A stretch of DNA of 64,000 nt from Harmonia axyridis (Eukaryota; Arthropoda; Insecta; Coleoptera; Coccinellidae), in the NCBI RefSeq assembly GCF_914767665.1, contig NC_059507.1:35335270-35399269 (forward strand). The letters are read 5' to 3'. Every line of letters begins with the position of its first letter. The first letter of the stretch is position 1. This document shows positions 34,881 through 46,489 of this stretch, piece by piece. A program made the translations under genes and the position numbers. The notes below the pieces were generated by a model that did not search any database, was not told the DNA's origin, and was given only the letters and a program-made list of their open reading frames with translations.

Positions 34881-35544
34881 TTTCCTAATGAATTCTCTGA
34901 ATTCAATGGTTTGGACGCCGATGCCGAGTTTACAAAAAAAAGAAAATGTGTGTTCTATTAGGTGAAAGGCTCAATTGAAATTTTCAATCGTATTTTGCAA
35001 CTCAATCGTTGAAATTTATCCAACTATTATAACTAACTGAGCTCAGCAAAGCTTCCGACACAACGGCGGAGCTTCTCCATCTCGCCCACGATAAAAATCG
35101 AGCTATTCCTCTAGAAATTCTCTCGTCCGTTAGCCAAACGGTCGGAGAACATTGATTCGGAAGAGATAAAGGGGAAAACAATCCTGGAGACGGCCACGAA
35201 AAATATTCGTGATACGTGACTGGCCCTTAATGAAGTGGGAAATCCCCGGACACGAACAGGATGAAATAAATGTTTATAGATGAAAGGTAATGAATCTTTC
35301 TGAAATCTCACCATCTCCACGGTCGAAAACAAGATTAATGGGCTCAGAAACTGATATTACGAGCCGAGAATTCGATGCAGGTTTCTTCATACGAGGGATC
35401 AAAGAATAATCTTGAGGAAAAGGGAAATATTGCACACAAAAAGCATTGCAAACTTTGCACAATATGGGTCATTATTCTCTTCTATCACGTAGAATATATC
35501 ATTTGAAACATTGCAAAGGACCAATGTTAGTATTGCATTTTTCA
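34881..35544. other. No gene recognised; GC-richer island
   Basis: The island is at about 35050-35350. No domain was seen. Confidence 0.5.
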
Positions 35545-35546
35545 TA

Positions 35547-36721
35547 CACTGCGCAAAAAAATTAACGCACATTCTGGAAATCTCAATTTTAATGAAAGTT
35601 AACTCTACATTGACTTTATAACTTATTCTTTATGTTCTCTCGGGAAGGTTTTGAACGAAACAAGACACATTAAATGGAAGAAAAATTCAGGATTTCACCG
35701 AATCTTATGTGAAAGAAAAGAAATAAACAATTTTCAAAATACTGGAATGCTGATAAGTGATTTAATACTTGGTATTTCCACCCCTTGCGTTAATTACAGC
35801 TCGGCAACGACGGTTCATACTCAAAATGAGTGATCTTAAAATGTTCTGATCTAATCCTTCCCAGATTTATCTGAGTTGGATTCCTAAGTCATTAAGAGTA
35901 GCTGGATGATTTTCTGAACTTCTCAGCTTTCTATTGAGGTTGTCCCAAACCTGCTCAATCGGATTGAGATCTAGACTCATCTGTGAAGAGAACTCTTTCC
36001 CAATCAGCCTCTTCCCAATGGATATGCTCTCTCGCAAAATCCAAACGCGCCCTTCGATGGGCTGGGGTAAGAGCTGGGCCTCTTGCCGCGACACGAGGCT
36101 TTGAATCATATTCTCTGAGGCGATTTCTTATTGTCTGAGTGCTAATTTGCACCCCATGAGTTTTCTCAAGCTGATTTTGAAGGAGCCGAGCGGTTGCAAA
36201 CCGTTGTCTCAACGAAGAAACTCCCAAGTAACGTTCTTGAATGGCAGTTGTTACCCCTGGTCTACCCTGTCCTGGTCTTCGGACATTCATATCTGTCTCC
36301 CTGAATCGCTGCAACATTCTGGACACACTTGTATGGGAAACTCCAAACCTTTCTGCAATTCTTGTGTATGTCCACCCTTCTTCTCGCAAAACTACCGCTT
36401 GGGCACATTCCTCTTGGGTCAAATTGCGTGTTTCGCGTTGCATAGCGATCGAGTGTAGAAAATCAAACGAAAGAAAAACTATTGATCACTAGAATTGATC
36501 GAGAACAACTGATTTCAGAATGGAGCCAATACATTCAAAATCTGATAATCTCATCTTTTTTTTATTCCTGCTGGGAAAAAATATCTGTATTGAAGAAAAA
36601 CGTTGTGAGTGGATAACATATGCATGCATAATTCTGATAAAAATAATTATCATTGGGAACACCTTCAGTTGTAGAATAAATTTGAGATTTCCATAATGTG
36701 CGTTAATTTTTTTGCGCAGTG
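35547..36721 (-). mobile_element. Tc1-like family 2, copy 1 (internally deleted)
   Basis: Perfectly bounded by TA (35545-35546 and 36722-36723) with TIR CACTGCGCAAAAAAATTAAC and its continuation GCACAT at both ends. The minus-strand transposase has start MQRETRNLTQEECAQAVVL at 36443 and an HTH pair (WTYTRIAERFGVSHTSVSRM; RRPGQGRPGVTT). Then come RQRFATARLLQNQL, HRRARLDFAREHIHWEEADW and the first catalytic block LFTDESR. At about 35975 the coding jumps straight to LNPIEQVWDNLNRKL, the third catalytic block. A central deletion has removed the second D and most of the catalytic domain, so the element is non-autonomous. Confidence 0.93.
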
Positions 36722-36723
36722 TA

Positions 36724-38092
36724 CATTTATGTGCCTGATCTTTTTACGGTATTATTCGTTTTCTTCACTGACAGAAACATTGAAAAAAATGTTAACAAAA
36801 TATCTTCATTTCTCTATTAAATCCCTAAAATGCAATCAAACTCGCTCCATTCAAAACGAGGAATAAGACTAATTGAAGCCAACGAACCAATAAACCGAAA
36901 AGCCCTATAAAACGAACTAATAACAAATTTCCGAAGGAAACAGCACCCTACTCCGAAAATAATTCGTTTCTCAAATAGGACTGACGAAGCGAAGTCAAAT
37001 CAAACCTAAAAAGTCAAACAGGGAAACCAACAAAGCGAGTCAATATGAATCGAACGAAGTTGCAAGCCTTTGAGTCGTCGACAGATGTAGAGTTTCGTGT
37101 TGTTTATTCATCTTCGGGCAAATTCCAACTCCTAGGGATTTCGATGCATCTTTGCGACTCAATAATGTCGAAATTTCATCTCATATTTAATTTAGGTTTT
37201 GCCTGGAATATAATTAATGACTTTTACCCTTGGAAATATCACAACCAGGCTATTCAGAAATCTGCTTCAGATTGACTTGGATAGATGCACTGTTTTGAAT
37301 CATTTACTGCGCACTACTTGGATTGCAACAGAACAAAGGTTCTGAAATTTATCAACCCTAGTTAACATTCTAATCGAGAGTATGCAAAGGCGTTGAAAGG
37401 CTGTTGTTGATGTTCGTGGATGCAATACTCTTTACTGATCATTATTTTCTCAATTTTTTTGGGGGAACCAATTTTCTCCTGAGACTGAGGAACTTATAAA
37501 AATGGACAAAAGAATGAATTAGATAGGTAAATGAACATTTAGATTTCTCATATTGAAAAAAATTGGTGAGAAATTTTTTCTCACCAATTTTTTTCAATAT
37601 CCGAAATTTTGTGGAGCAGTATATGTTATATTTCTGCGATTCAAAAGTTGCTTGACAAAAGTAGCTAATGTGCGGGTGGTTTAATGGATGTTTTCGATTC
37701 ACAACAGAGGCGCCTGTTTGTGTACAAAACCGCGCAAAATACACGAGTCCGCAACACTTTCATCCTAAAATAACATGAGAATTGAAATGAAAAAAAAAAG
37801 ATGTAGTTCAAACGAAAACACACACTCAAGCTACTGTAATTCGGTAAACGAGTGATTCGCAAAAACGACAACTTGGCAACTACGATGACACGTTTGTCCA
37901 AATATGTGCGTTTGAGGGAGACAGGGAGGAGGGGAAGTTCACAGAGTTCATTTCCGGGGTTATAACACGGAGTGTTGACGCCGATAGTGGAGATAAACAA
38001 TTTCGCGGGGAATATCGAGGCTTCTCTGAACATTGACCCCAAAGGAAAATTTCATTTGGCTGAAATTATTCATGCAGAGTCCTGCAACAATG
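36724..38092. other. No gene recognised; perfect hairpin inside
   Basis: AT-rich. It contains a perfect 24-bp inverted repeat with a 3-nt loop (37550-37600, listed separately). Several frames on both strands near 37.7-38.1 kb show no domain. Confidence 0.5.
37550..37600. repeat. Perfect 24-bp hairpin
   Basis: Arms 37550-37573 and 37577-37600 are exact reverse complements around TTT. The stem contains AAAATTGGTGAGAAA. Function unknown; it could be a MITE remnant or a structured RNA source. Confidence 0.85.
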
Positions 38093-38225
38093 TACAGGGT
38101 GTGCAAATAAGCGAGGTAAGTGGCTATATCTCGGGATCCACTCATCATAAAGACTTGCGGTGAAAAAATTTACCACTAAAATGTACAAGAAAACACACTG
38201 GAAATTGTTTTGAAGTTCATTCAGT
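38093..38225 (+). repeat. Fragment of the ACAGGGTG foldback family
   Basis: About 130 bp closely matching 55858-55990: ACAGGGTGTGCAAATAAGCG, then GTAAGTGGCTATATCTCGGG and GGAAATTGTTTTGAAGTTCA. It ends immediately before the MECR-like pseudogene. Confidence 0.8.
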
Positions 38226-38249
38226 ATTGAAAAAAAGTATTGGAAAACT

Positions 38250-39125
38250 GATTTTTCTGTCAGTAATTCAGGATAGGTATTTTTTGAGGTTATGGTCAAT
38301 GTCAAGTGCCAGCCGTTGCTGGCAACGAAGGTGTTGGGGAAATTGTATCATTAGGTCCTAATGTCACCGAATTTAAATTACAAGATCGTGTTATACCACT
38401 TCAAATTGGGTTGGGGACATGGAGAACTTATATGAGTCTCTGTAAAGAAAATATACTCAAAATACCGAAAGAAGCTACTCTAACTGTAAATCCATGCACA
38501 GCATATAGAATGCTGAAAGATTATGAGTATCTCAAACCTGGATATACTGTCATTCAGAACGGAGCAAATTCAGCTTGTGGACAAAATTTAATTCAAATTT
38601 GTAGGGCTTGGGGTGTAAGAACAGTAAATATTGTGAGGAATAGACCAAATTTAACCGAATTAGTGAATTGTCTGAAAGATCTTGGTGCAACTCATGTGTT
38701 AACTGAAGAAGAGCTAAGAACCACCTCGATTTTTAAAAATTGTGATAATCTTGCCAAACCAAAACTTGCTCTAAATTGTGTTGGTGGAAAGAATGCCTTA
38801 GAAATGCTACGACACTTGGAAAACAATGGTACAATGGTTACTTATGGAAGAATGTCCAGGGAACCAGTTACAATCCCAACATCTGCTCTGATTTTCAAAG
38901 ATCTCAAAATTAGAGGATTTTGGATGACTAAGTGGTCGAAAGAAAATTCAGCTAATATAGACAGGTATGAAATATTCGAAGCACTTATTTCCATGATGAC
39001 AAATAATGAACTTCGTAGGCCTTCTCACAAAATGGTTGATTTTAACAATTATGAAGAAGCTCTAATGAATACAATGACAGTAAAGGAATGATAGTCAAAA
39101 AATATATTCTTAGTTTTGTAAGTAA
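38250..39125 (+). pseudogene. MECR: Trans-2-enoyl-CoA reductase (MECR/ETR1-like), truncated intronless copy
   Basis: The 261-codon frame 38306-39091 matches the mitochondrial NADPH-dependent 2-enoyl-thioester reductase of type II fatty-acid synthesis (zinc-less MDR fold). The family hallmarks PAVAGNEGVGEIVSLG, DYEYLKPGYTVIQNGANSAC, GQNLIQICRAWGVRTVNIVR, LNCVGGKNALEML and GFWMTKW are present. Roughly the first 85-90 residues, including the mitochondrial targeting region, are missing. Weak similarity in another frame may extend back to 38250 (VIQDRYFLR). At the C-terminus a one-base loss near 39085-39090 gives a premature stop; the next frame still reads MIVKKYILSF, the family's usual end. The lack of introns, the 5' truncation next to a repeat and the frameshift point to a retrocopy. 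A genuine terminal exon with a sequence error is the alternative. Confidence 0.75.
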
Positions 39126-40230
39126 CTAAAAATATGGATAAGTATACATTTTTTTTCAAAGCCATCTGAATATGTTTGCCTTCAAATTGTTGTGGAACTT
39201 TTTATTTTATTCTTGTATCGCTAAGTTATAGATAGATTGTTTATTTTTTATTTGTTGCTCACAGTCCTCTAATGAGAATGAAGATTGACGTCAGTTTGAT
39301 ATAGACATTTTGTATCTGACGAGTATAGAAAAAGGAGCTGAATTCTAAAATGGTTCCGAAAGGTAGAACCAAAATGAAAATTATAATTTCCATCTGAAAA
39401 ATTTCGAGAGTTCAGCTGAAAACAAACATAATGTAAATTTATTCTGAAATTCCATCGGAATTAATTCATAATGCTAGCATGCTTTTCATATCATCGAAAT
39501 TCATATTACCACGAGAAATTTCTGCCGAATTTTTGGCAGGACAACAACATCTACTAAGTCAACTGAATTTTAAATAAACGAAGATTAACAGAACCGTCAA
39601 TCCCCTACATAAATTTCATATCTTTGCATCTGCCTACCTCGATGAGGATGAGTGAATACACCTACACAACCACCAACCCTTCCAAACACCCTCAAAACTA
39701 CCCTCATCCCCCTTATTCCGCGAATACAACCCACTACTCGCGTATTTTTCATCTCCGCCACGTCCTCATCTCTCAAACGTCCACACGACCTGCTCGGAAA
39801 GTGCGCAAATTTCATCGGGCCCGATGAGAGCCGTCAATTTCCCGTTCGCAATCCGCCTCCAGGAGGCAATAAGGCCCCCCTCAGACATTATCGTAGGGGC
39901 CGCCGCCAGCCGGTAACAGGTGTGATGCATTCCTCTCCAAACGTACCTGAGTGCTATGAATAAGTGATGGCATTAAGCTTGGTGTTCGTCAGGTCTGCTT
40001 TCTACGGCCCAAATCGGGTTTGGAGGACGGTGATGCATTGGAGGCATTTGCGAACGGGATGCTTTTCAGTCTTCTCTCGCCCTCTACGAGTCTGTTTTGG
40101 TTTTGGAGGCGCTTTTCCAGAGAGACTGTAGATTTGGATGCAATGAAATTACAACGGGTTTTCCGATAAAGAATATACAATAAAAAACATAATGATAATA
40201 ATAATGAATCGTCATTTGGAAAAAGTGTAT
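39126..40230. other. No gene recognised; GC-richer island
   Basis: The island is at about 39640-40130 with frames of up to 103 codons and no domain. AT-rich DNA lies on both sides. Confidence 0.5.
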
Positions 40231-40325
40231 TGTAGCATGCTACATTGCAAATTGAATAATATTCAATTTGCAATGTAGCATGCTACACAATGAATACTAT
40301 TCAATTTGCAATGTAGCATGCCACA
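40231..40325. repeat. Triplicated LTR end with 27-bp palindrome
   Basis: TGTAGCATGCTACATTGCAA... (40231-40257) is the exact reverse complement of 40261-40287. A third, direct copy with one change follows at about 40298-40325. The same sequence ends the 3' LTR near 41605-41631 (GCAGCATGCTACA). Confidence 0.85.
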
Positions 40326-40361
40326 CACTCCTCTTTTCCCCCGAAAAAAAACAAATAATTT

Positions 40362-40379
40362 TGGCGCCCAACGTGGGGC
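40362..40379 (+). promoter_or_regulatory. Primer binding site for tRNA-Lys
   Basis: TGGCGCCCAACGTGGGGC is complementary to the 3' 18 nt of insect tRNA-Lys(CUU), recalled as ending ...GCCCCACGUUGGGCGCCA. It marks the start of the internal region. Confidence 0.85.
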
Positions 40380-40621
40380 AGTTAAGATCTTTTTGGCCAT
40401 TCGATCAATAGATCTCCCAGTTTTCCTGGTGAAGGTGACTGTTGATTCGGGGTTGATCATTATCCTCGTTCCAGTTAGTTCGAATTATCATTTTTGGGAT
40501 CATCTCTCGGCAATTATATCTGATTTTTCAGTCGGGATTTATTTTTTTTTCGTTTTTTTTTTTCAATAGGTTTTCAATTTTTCCTTTTACCTTATTTAAT
40601 TTCTTTGAATTTATCTAAAAC

Positions 40622-41190
40622 AGAATGAACTCGCTTATAAGATTGCGATTCGAGGTATTGAGATCCCGTCATCAGTGTATGACAATCATGACTCTCAAAT
40701 TTTGAGAGGTTTACTTTCGAAAGAATCCTCAGATCATGATTTCACTCTTTTATCGAATCCTTTTTCTTTCAAAGAAAATGTCGAAGGCATCAAAGAGAAT
40801 TTGACAGATTTGCACTAAGTTCAATTCAAATTCCCCACAAGTTGATCTCAAGCGTAAACTCACTGGTTTAACTCATGTAACTGGTAGAATTCAACGGCTA
40901 TCGGTTGATAAAGATGATGAATCTGCTATCAGACAGAATCTTTATAAAGAAGACTTTATGTTGGAGTCTGATATAGCGGAAAAGGTGTCCCCTTCTGAAA
41001 CTCATTTTCCTTCTACCTCAATTCCTGAGAAATCGACAGGTTTGCATCATCCTCTGTATCCTGTTAATGCTCGAAGTAATTCTAAGTGTATCTCGTTGAT
41101 TTGTCTGGTAGAGACCCTTGGAATTTTCATATCAAGGACATTAAACCCGATTTAAGTAGAGAAGATGATCCTGATAATTTCTCAGATGTT
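40622..41190 (+). pseudogene. Degraded gag-like frame
   Basis: The frame from about 40622 reads NELAYKIAIRGIEIPSSVYD and RGLLSKESSDHDFTLL, then stops at 40819. The continuation in another frame is QVDLKRKLTGLTHVTGRIQR, LSVDKDDES and, from 40958, MLESDIAEKVSPS. EL.Y..AIRG and LTHVTGRI.RL recall the N-terminal gag of some insect LTR elements. No zinc knuckle is seen. Confidence 0.6.
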
Positions 41191-41218
41191 CAATCTGCAT
41201 GACCTGAATGTTTTGTGT

Positions 41219-41631
41219 TTTGTTTGTATTAGGTATTGGTTTGTATCGCCTTAAATGACAAATGCTGTTTTTCATTCCTCCTTTCCTTTTATCCTTTCCT
41301 TTTTAGTATTCGATTGACTTGAATTGAGACAAAAATTATAAATAGAAGCATTTAAGGCACTTATCTTTATCTCTATCTCTCATTTATCTCTATCTCTTAT
41401 TTATCTCTCTTTGTACTACGAGCAATTATCTTCTTGTAATAAAAAGTAGTCTTTGCCATTGCAATTACCTTTATCTTCTGCTTTAGTATAATTCCTTTTC
41501 AGCCTTTATTGTATGCTTCTAAACCTCTGTTCGAATCAACGTGCAGTTATACGGTATCTAATGTGCATTGCATAAATCTTTTGTGTAACTGTTAATTGAT
41601 TATTATTCAATTTGCAATGCAGCATGCTACA
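41219..41631 (+). promoter_or_regulatory. 3' LTR
   Basis: Starts TGTTTTGTG (approximate) and ends GCATGCTACA. It contains TATAAATA at 41337-41344, a pyrimidine/TATCTC-rich stretch, and AATAAA at 41438-41443. This order is normal for an LTR promoter and polyadenylation signal. The left boundary is uncertain because no clear polypurine tract precedes it. Confidence 0.65.
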
Positions 41632-42385
41632 GTATACAGACACAGACAACAAAGTGAGTTATTAGACCAACCAAACCGAGGCGGAGTTTAGTCGTAGACT
41701 ACTCTCACACTAAACCCCGTTTGGATGTCTCTTCTTAAGTATTCACACAAAAAAAATTCAGTACATAAAAGATACAGAAAGAAAAATATATAAACAAGAA
41801 ATGCAATAATCTCAGAGAGAGCTTTTCGTATGTCGCTTGTATTGCTGGTAGGTAAGATTTAGCAGTAAGGTATTCAAGAAATGTAATTGATCGATATTTA
41901 ACGAATCCATCGCACTTCTAGGGATGAGCTGTCCATAAAGAACAGGACAATATTGAGTCACAAGGAGTCTATAAACGAAACAGCGGAAATGCAGCATCTT
42001 CTATCATACATCCTCAACCAACCCAACTCACGAATTTTATGAGAAACCATGATCAAACTTCCTAAAGCCGAAAATGAAGTGGCAACACCAGTTTTGAACA
42101 AACTGAATACGATTACTATAATAAGCACTGATGAAGAGTCCATAGCTGAAAGTAAAGTAAGCACAACCCAAAAACCTAATCATATAATCAAACAGTGCTT
42201 GGAAGTTCCTCAATATTACGAAACTGTTTTTTTTGTGATTATTTTTAGTGATTCAATTTGGGTTCCCATACCGAAACAGCTGATATTTCTGGTTCTTTTA
42301 TATATGATAATATAGATAGTTTAATGAATAAAAGTGCTTGATGAAAGGTTCCTTCTGATTTCATCATTTTTTTATTGATGTGACA
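41632..42385. other. No gene recognised
   Basis: AT-rich DNA. Short frames at 41812-42315 on both strands have no domain. Confidence 0.5.
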
Positions 42386-42512
42386 CTACACAATGCAAAA
42401 AGTAGCTTAATAAAATGCAAGTACTTGTTAAATTAATACTTGACTTGACTTGAGATTGAAAAACTACTACTAGACTTGAATATCAAGTCAAGCCGTGAAT
42501 CACTACTCTCAA
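42386..42512 (+). mobile_element. hAT-like MITE fragment
   Basis: Contains AATACTTGACTTGACTTGAG, ATTGAAAAACTACTACTAGA and an end GCCGTGAATCACTA. It corresponds to the right part of the MITE at 27753-29005 (28900-29005). Confidence 0.65.
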
Positions 42513-43849
42513 TTGGTAGGTAATCTATGGATTACTAACCTTCAAAGCAGTCAAGAAGCGAATCATTACAAACTTCATACTTTTCCAGCTAGCAGATTTC
42601 CAGACTTGCAAGTTTCACTTTCCCGTAAACGAGTAATAAATTGAATAACTTAATTAACACAAAGACAAACGTACGTTTCGTAATTTTTGTTTTTTCTTTT
42701 CAATAAAATTCTCCCTCATCAGTGTCTGAAGTAATTATATATTGATAAGAGTAAATATCAACCGAAACATGAAATTAAATTCTCTCGAATATCATTTCAA
42801 TTGTGAATATTGATTTGCATATCCGTTTCACAGGAGAGTAAAAGAGAAGATCTATGACTACCGGTTGATATTGCTCACTCTGTAAATCTCACCTGAAAAA
42901 TTTTCCTTTCAGTTAGCCTGCGATGTTCTCTAAGGCAAGTAAGTGGAATGAATATCCAAGTTGTAAGTTAGTTTTTTGAGCTATAAGTGATAGTATAAAA
43001 TTGAATTGAAAATACAAAAATTTCGAAACGTAGATACGTCTGTCTTTATGTTAATTCAGGTATTAAATTCATTAGCTGTTCAGTCAATTATTGTACAATT
43101 GTACTTCAATATTTTGTCAGTTCTATTTCAAAACAAAAAAATATATAACAAAAAGATACATCAGATTAGATTACCTAACAAGACTCAATTGACTTTTATT
43201 ATTCATCAATATATCATTATTATGATATAAAATAAACCAAAATATGTTTTTCAGGTAGAACAGAATCGATTTCGATCACGATCAAACACTGCCCCAACAA
43301 TATTCTGTTGTTTTTGAGAAACTCACGGCTACGATCCAAGGCAAGATTTGATTTATCGCATCTCGGAGGATCCGTTTGATGAATGTATAAATTCAACGAA
43401 TTCCCTTTTCGGCATTCCTTCTAAATTGGGTTTAGCAGGAAGACCAGCAGGACGATGTTCTTTTTATATCAAGGCGAAATCAACACATTACTCCTTGTCA
43501 GGTCGGCCATATTTCATTTTTAATTCCCCTCTGGGCTGTTCATTGATTTAGACGCTAGTCTTCGCGTTCAGCCCCCCTACCTCTTCACCTTCCCTTCTCT
43601 ACGATGGTCGTACAACAAAGAATTTCTTGGAAAAATTAATGATTGTTAGGGAAAGTCCGCAGCTATCGTTTTCTTTTGTCTGTGAGTTTTCTTTGTGAGC
43701 GGAGATGAATGAGCGGAGCTTCTGGCGTGTTTTCAGGCGGGATACTCGAGCGTTGGAAGTTTGTTCGTTCATTACTTAATTAACGCAAATGGATCTAACC
43801 CTTTAGAGATTATGTCCGAACTTAGGACAGCCAAAACAACGATTTCTAC
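42513..43849. other. No gene recognised
   Basis: AT-rich to 43250, then mixed composition with a small GC-rich patch at 43550-43620. No domain in any frame. Confidence 0.5.
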
Positions 43850-44035
43850 CGATTCTACATTTGTAAGCACATGGCAACAATGTTTTATACTTGCGAAGTT
43901 GCCGCGTCTACAAAATTATCGGACTTCTCACACCGTTGCCACGTCTATAAAAAACACCAAAATATCAGAAGATCGGGATATCTCCATTCCATGCGATTTT
44001 CTCATCATCCTCTTCCATCTCCTCCGTTTCATTTT
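43850..44035 (+). repeat. Interspersed repeat shared with 47850-48060
   Basis: Common blocks are AAGTTGCCGCGTCTA, CACCGTTGCCACGTCTATAA, AATATC and GATTTTCTCATCATCCTCTT, followed by CCATCTCCT. The two copies have diverged but are collinear. No coding capacity. Confidence 0.75.
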
Positions 44036-44379
44036 AATCGCAAAACATGCTCTAACGCATTAGACTTTTTTCAACTAAAATTGAATAAAGTTTACCAAGA
44101 GAAATTCAAAGAAAGATTCAAAATGATTTCATGGCCACACTACCTATTATTTTCTGAAATTATTGATATAATTTGGCGAAGGAAACTTAATGGAGGACAT
44201 TGTTCAGTAGATCGACTGACAAGTACGAACGTAACATTTTCAAATTTGTCTACAATATGATGAATTTCGAATAGTGAGTGATTTACTGAATAACGTCAAC
44301 TATGAAATCTTCTTGAATTCTTCTAATTTATATCAAATAATTCACCAATTTCTAAGCGTTATCGAAGCGAGTATATTTC
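44036..44379. other. No gene recognised
   Basis: AT-rich spacer with no recognisable feature. Confidence 0.5.
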
Positions 44380-44381
44380 TA

Positions 44382-45290
44382 AAGGGTGTTTTTTTCTAGA
44401 ACTATAGAACTTTGAATTGCAATAAAACAACGGTGGATTTTTCGATTGACATGAATTTTATTTATCCGCATGATAATCTAGTGGCATTACATTTTAAATA
44501 TGATTTCTGGCATATGGCTCGGATGTAATCCAATCTGGACGTCCAATTTTTGATTACTTTTTCCAACATTTGTGGCCGTATATCGGCAATAACACGGCGA
44601 ATGTTGTTTTCCAAATGGTCAAGGGTTTGTGGCTTATCCGCATAGACCAATGACTTTACATAGCCACACAGAAATTAGTCTAGCGGTGTTAAATCACAAG
44701 ATCTTGGAGGCCAATTCACAGGTCCAAAACGTGAAATTAGGCGGTCACCAAACGTGTCTTTCAATAAATCTATTGTGGCAAGAGCTGTGTGACATGTTGC
44801 GTCGTCTTGTTGGAACCACAGCTCCTGGGCATCATGGTTGTTCAATTCAGGAATGAAAAAGTTAGTAATCATGGCTCTTCACCGATCACCATTGACTGTA
44901 ATGTTCTGGCCATCATCGTTTTTGAAAAAGTACGGACCAATGATTCCACCAGCCCATAAAGCGCACCAAACAGTCAGTTTTTCTGGATGTAACGGTGTTT
45001 CGACTTACACTTGAAGATTAGCTTCACTCCAAATGCGGCAGTTTTGTTTGCTGACGCAGCCATTCAACCAGAAGTGCGCTTCATCGCTAATCAAAATAAA
45101 ATGGACGTAGTGCGCGACAATTATTTACGAAATAAAATTGCACTATTTGCAAGCGTTGTTCAGGCGTGAGTCTATTCAAGATGAATTGCCAAACCAAACT
45201 GAGAATAAATCACTTGACAGCTGTTAAATCAGTAGCCATCTTGAACAGTAATGCCAACTCAAAGTGATATACCTCGAAAAAAACACCCGT
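44382..45290 (-). mobile_element. DD41D mariner-like element, copy H (internally deleted)
   Basis: TA at 44380-44381 and 45291-45292. The shared deletion junction lies at 45088-45110. Coding is decayed. The 44675-44872 block keeps PELNNHDAQELWFQQDDATC and CDLTPLD before a stop, and 44462-44650 keeps YADKPQTLDHLENNIRRVIA. A short deletion removes ASRGGHMPE near 44515. Non-autonomous and older-looking than copies D, F and I. Confidence 0.92.
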
Positions 45291-45292
45291 TA

Positions 45293-46489
45293 TAAAATCA
45301 TGGGCAATATTCACAGAATGGCGAATGCGCCGGTTTGCCAATTTTATAACTTCTAAAACCTAAACCTTAATCATCATCATTTCCATCTCGTCGGGTAAAT
45401 TTCGACAAAAAAGGCCTGAATTTTGCATTTGGGGCGCACAAGACTCGACCCCCACCCCTCGACCGTCGCCCCACCTTAATTACTTAATGAGAGCACCGGA
45501 CTCGAGTAAACGGGTCGAAGTAAATTTGCATCGAGTTAATTCAATCCCAATTCCTCCCTTTCATGAATTATTTAGGAGGAGGAGACGAGAGTCCCGCCAA
45601 AGCGATGATACCCCACCGGAAACCTGATCCACTATCTGTTTCTGAAAGTTTCGAATCACTGAAGTTGCGACCCCGATAGGAATTTCATTATACGGTACGT
45701 ATATTTTTTTTCGCCCGTTCCTTCCCTCCGGGTCCCGGACCATAAAGCGTACGGGGGAGGGGGAGGTCTTTATTGGCGCGTTTCACGGAATCGAACTGGA
45801 CGCGAACGATTTTTCTCCTGACCCGGAGTTCGACACACGTGTAACTCGGACTTAGCGTCCTTTTGGCAGTGCTGTGGACGCCGAAGAGTATCGAGAACGT
45901 ATTCTTCGGAAAATGTATATTTGATGTTTTGGTTTGGTGCAACGTTGAACAATACTTGACATTAATTTCGAGATATGCGCTTTATTAGGTTTTAAATTGC
46001 ATTGTTTTTGTCTCTGAATTTGAAGTTATACAGGGTGTTCCACCATTCACACGATGCCTTATTACGGTTCAGCGCTAAAATTTTCGAATTTTTTTGACAC
46101 AGTGTTATTAGACTCCATTAAAGCTACATTCTCAAATTGTTTGGAAATACACAGGGTATAACAAAAGAGTGTAAAGGGACCAAACATATGTTTTTTGTTA
46201 TAGAACATCCTGTTTTTATTGAATTTTCAGATTGCATGGAATGAATGAAACCAAGTTTGTCAGAAGTTTCTTATGTTTAAGAGAGAACACCACCACGTGG
46301 CTGCTCAGTTTGAAATGAAATTATAGATATTCCTTCTTACTTATCACCGATTTTATGAGGATTCCGAATAATTTCCTCAACAGAAATCTTCATTGTAGAA
46401 AGTGAATATTTTTAATTTGCGAATGAAAAAACATTTGGTAACTTTTCGTTTTTCGTAAAACAATCAATGATATGTTCATTGTGAGCAAT
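45293..46489. other. No gene recognised; repeat ends
   Basis: GC-richer island at 45400-45880. TATACAGGGTGTTCCACCAT at 46027 and CACAGGGTATAAC at 46151 are ACAGGGTG-type termini. No domain in any frame. Confidence 0.5.

Larger units (their letters stand above)
40231..41631 (+). mobile_element. LTR retrotransposon remnant (tRNA-Lys primed)
   Basis: A tRNA-Lys primer site, a broken gag and one nearly whole 3' LTR. The 5' LTR is reduced to about 30 bp of its end, present three times around 40231-40325. No protease, RT or integrase is left; the gag reading runs almost directly into the LTR. This is a large-deletion derivative. A Gypsy-type identity is suggested by gag motifs and the primer, but not proven. 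Confidence 0.8.

Noticed and set aside
39597..39963. 103-codon frame at a GC island
   Set aside because: Overlaps other frames on both strands and shows only low-complexity composition.
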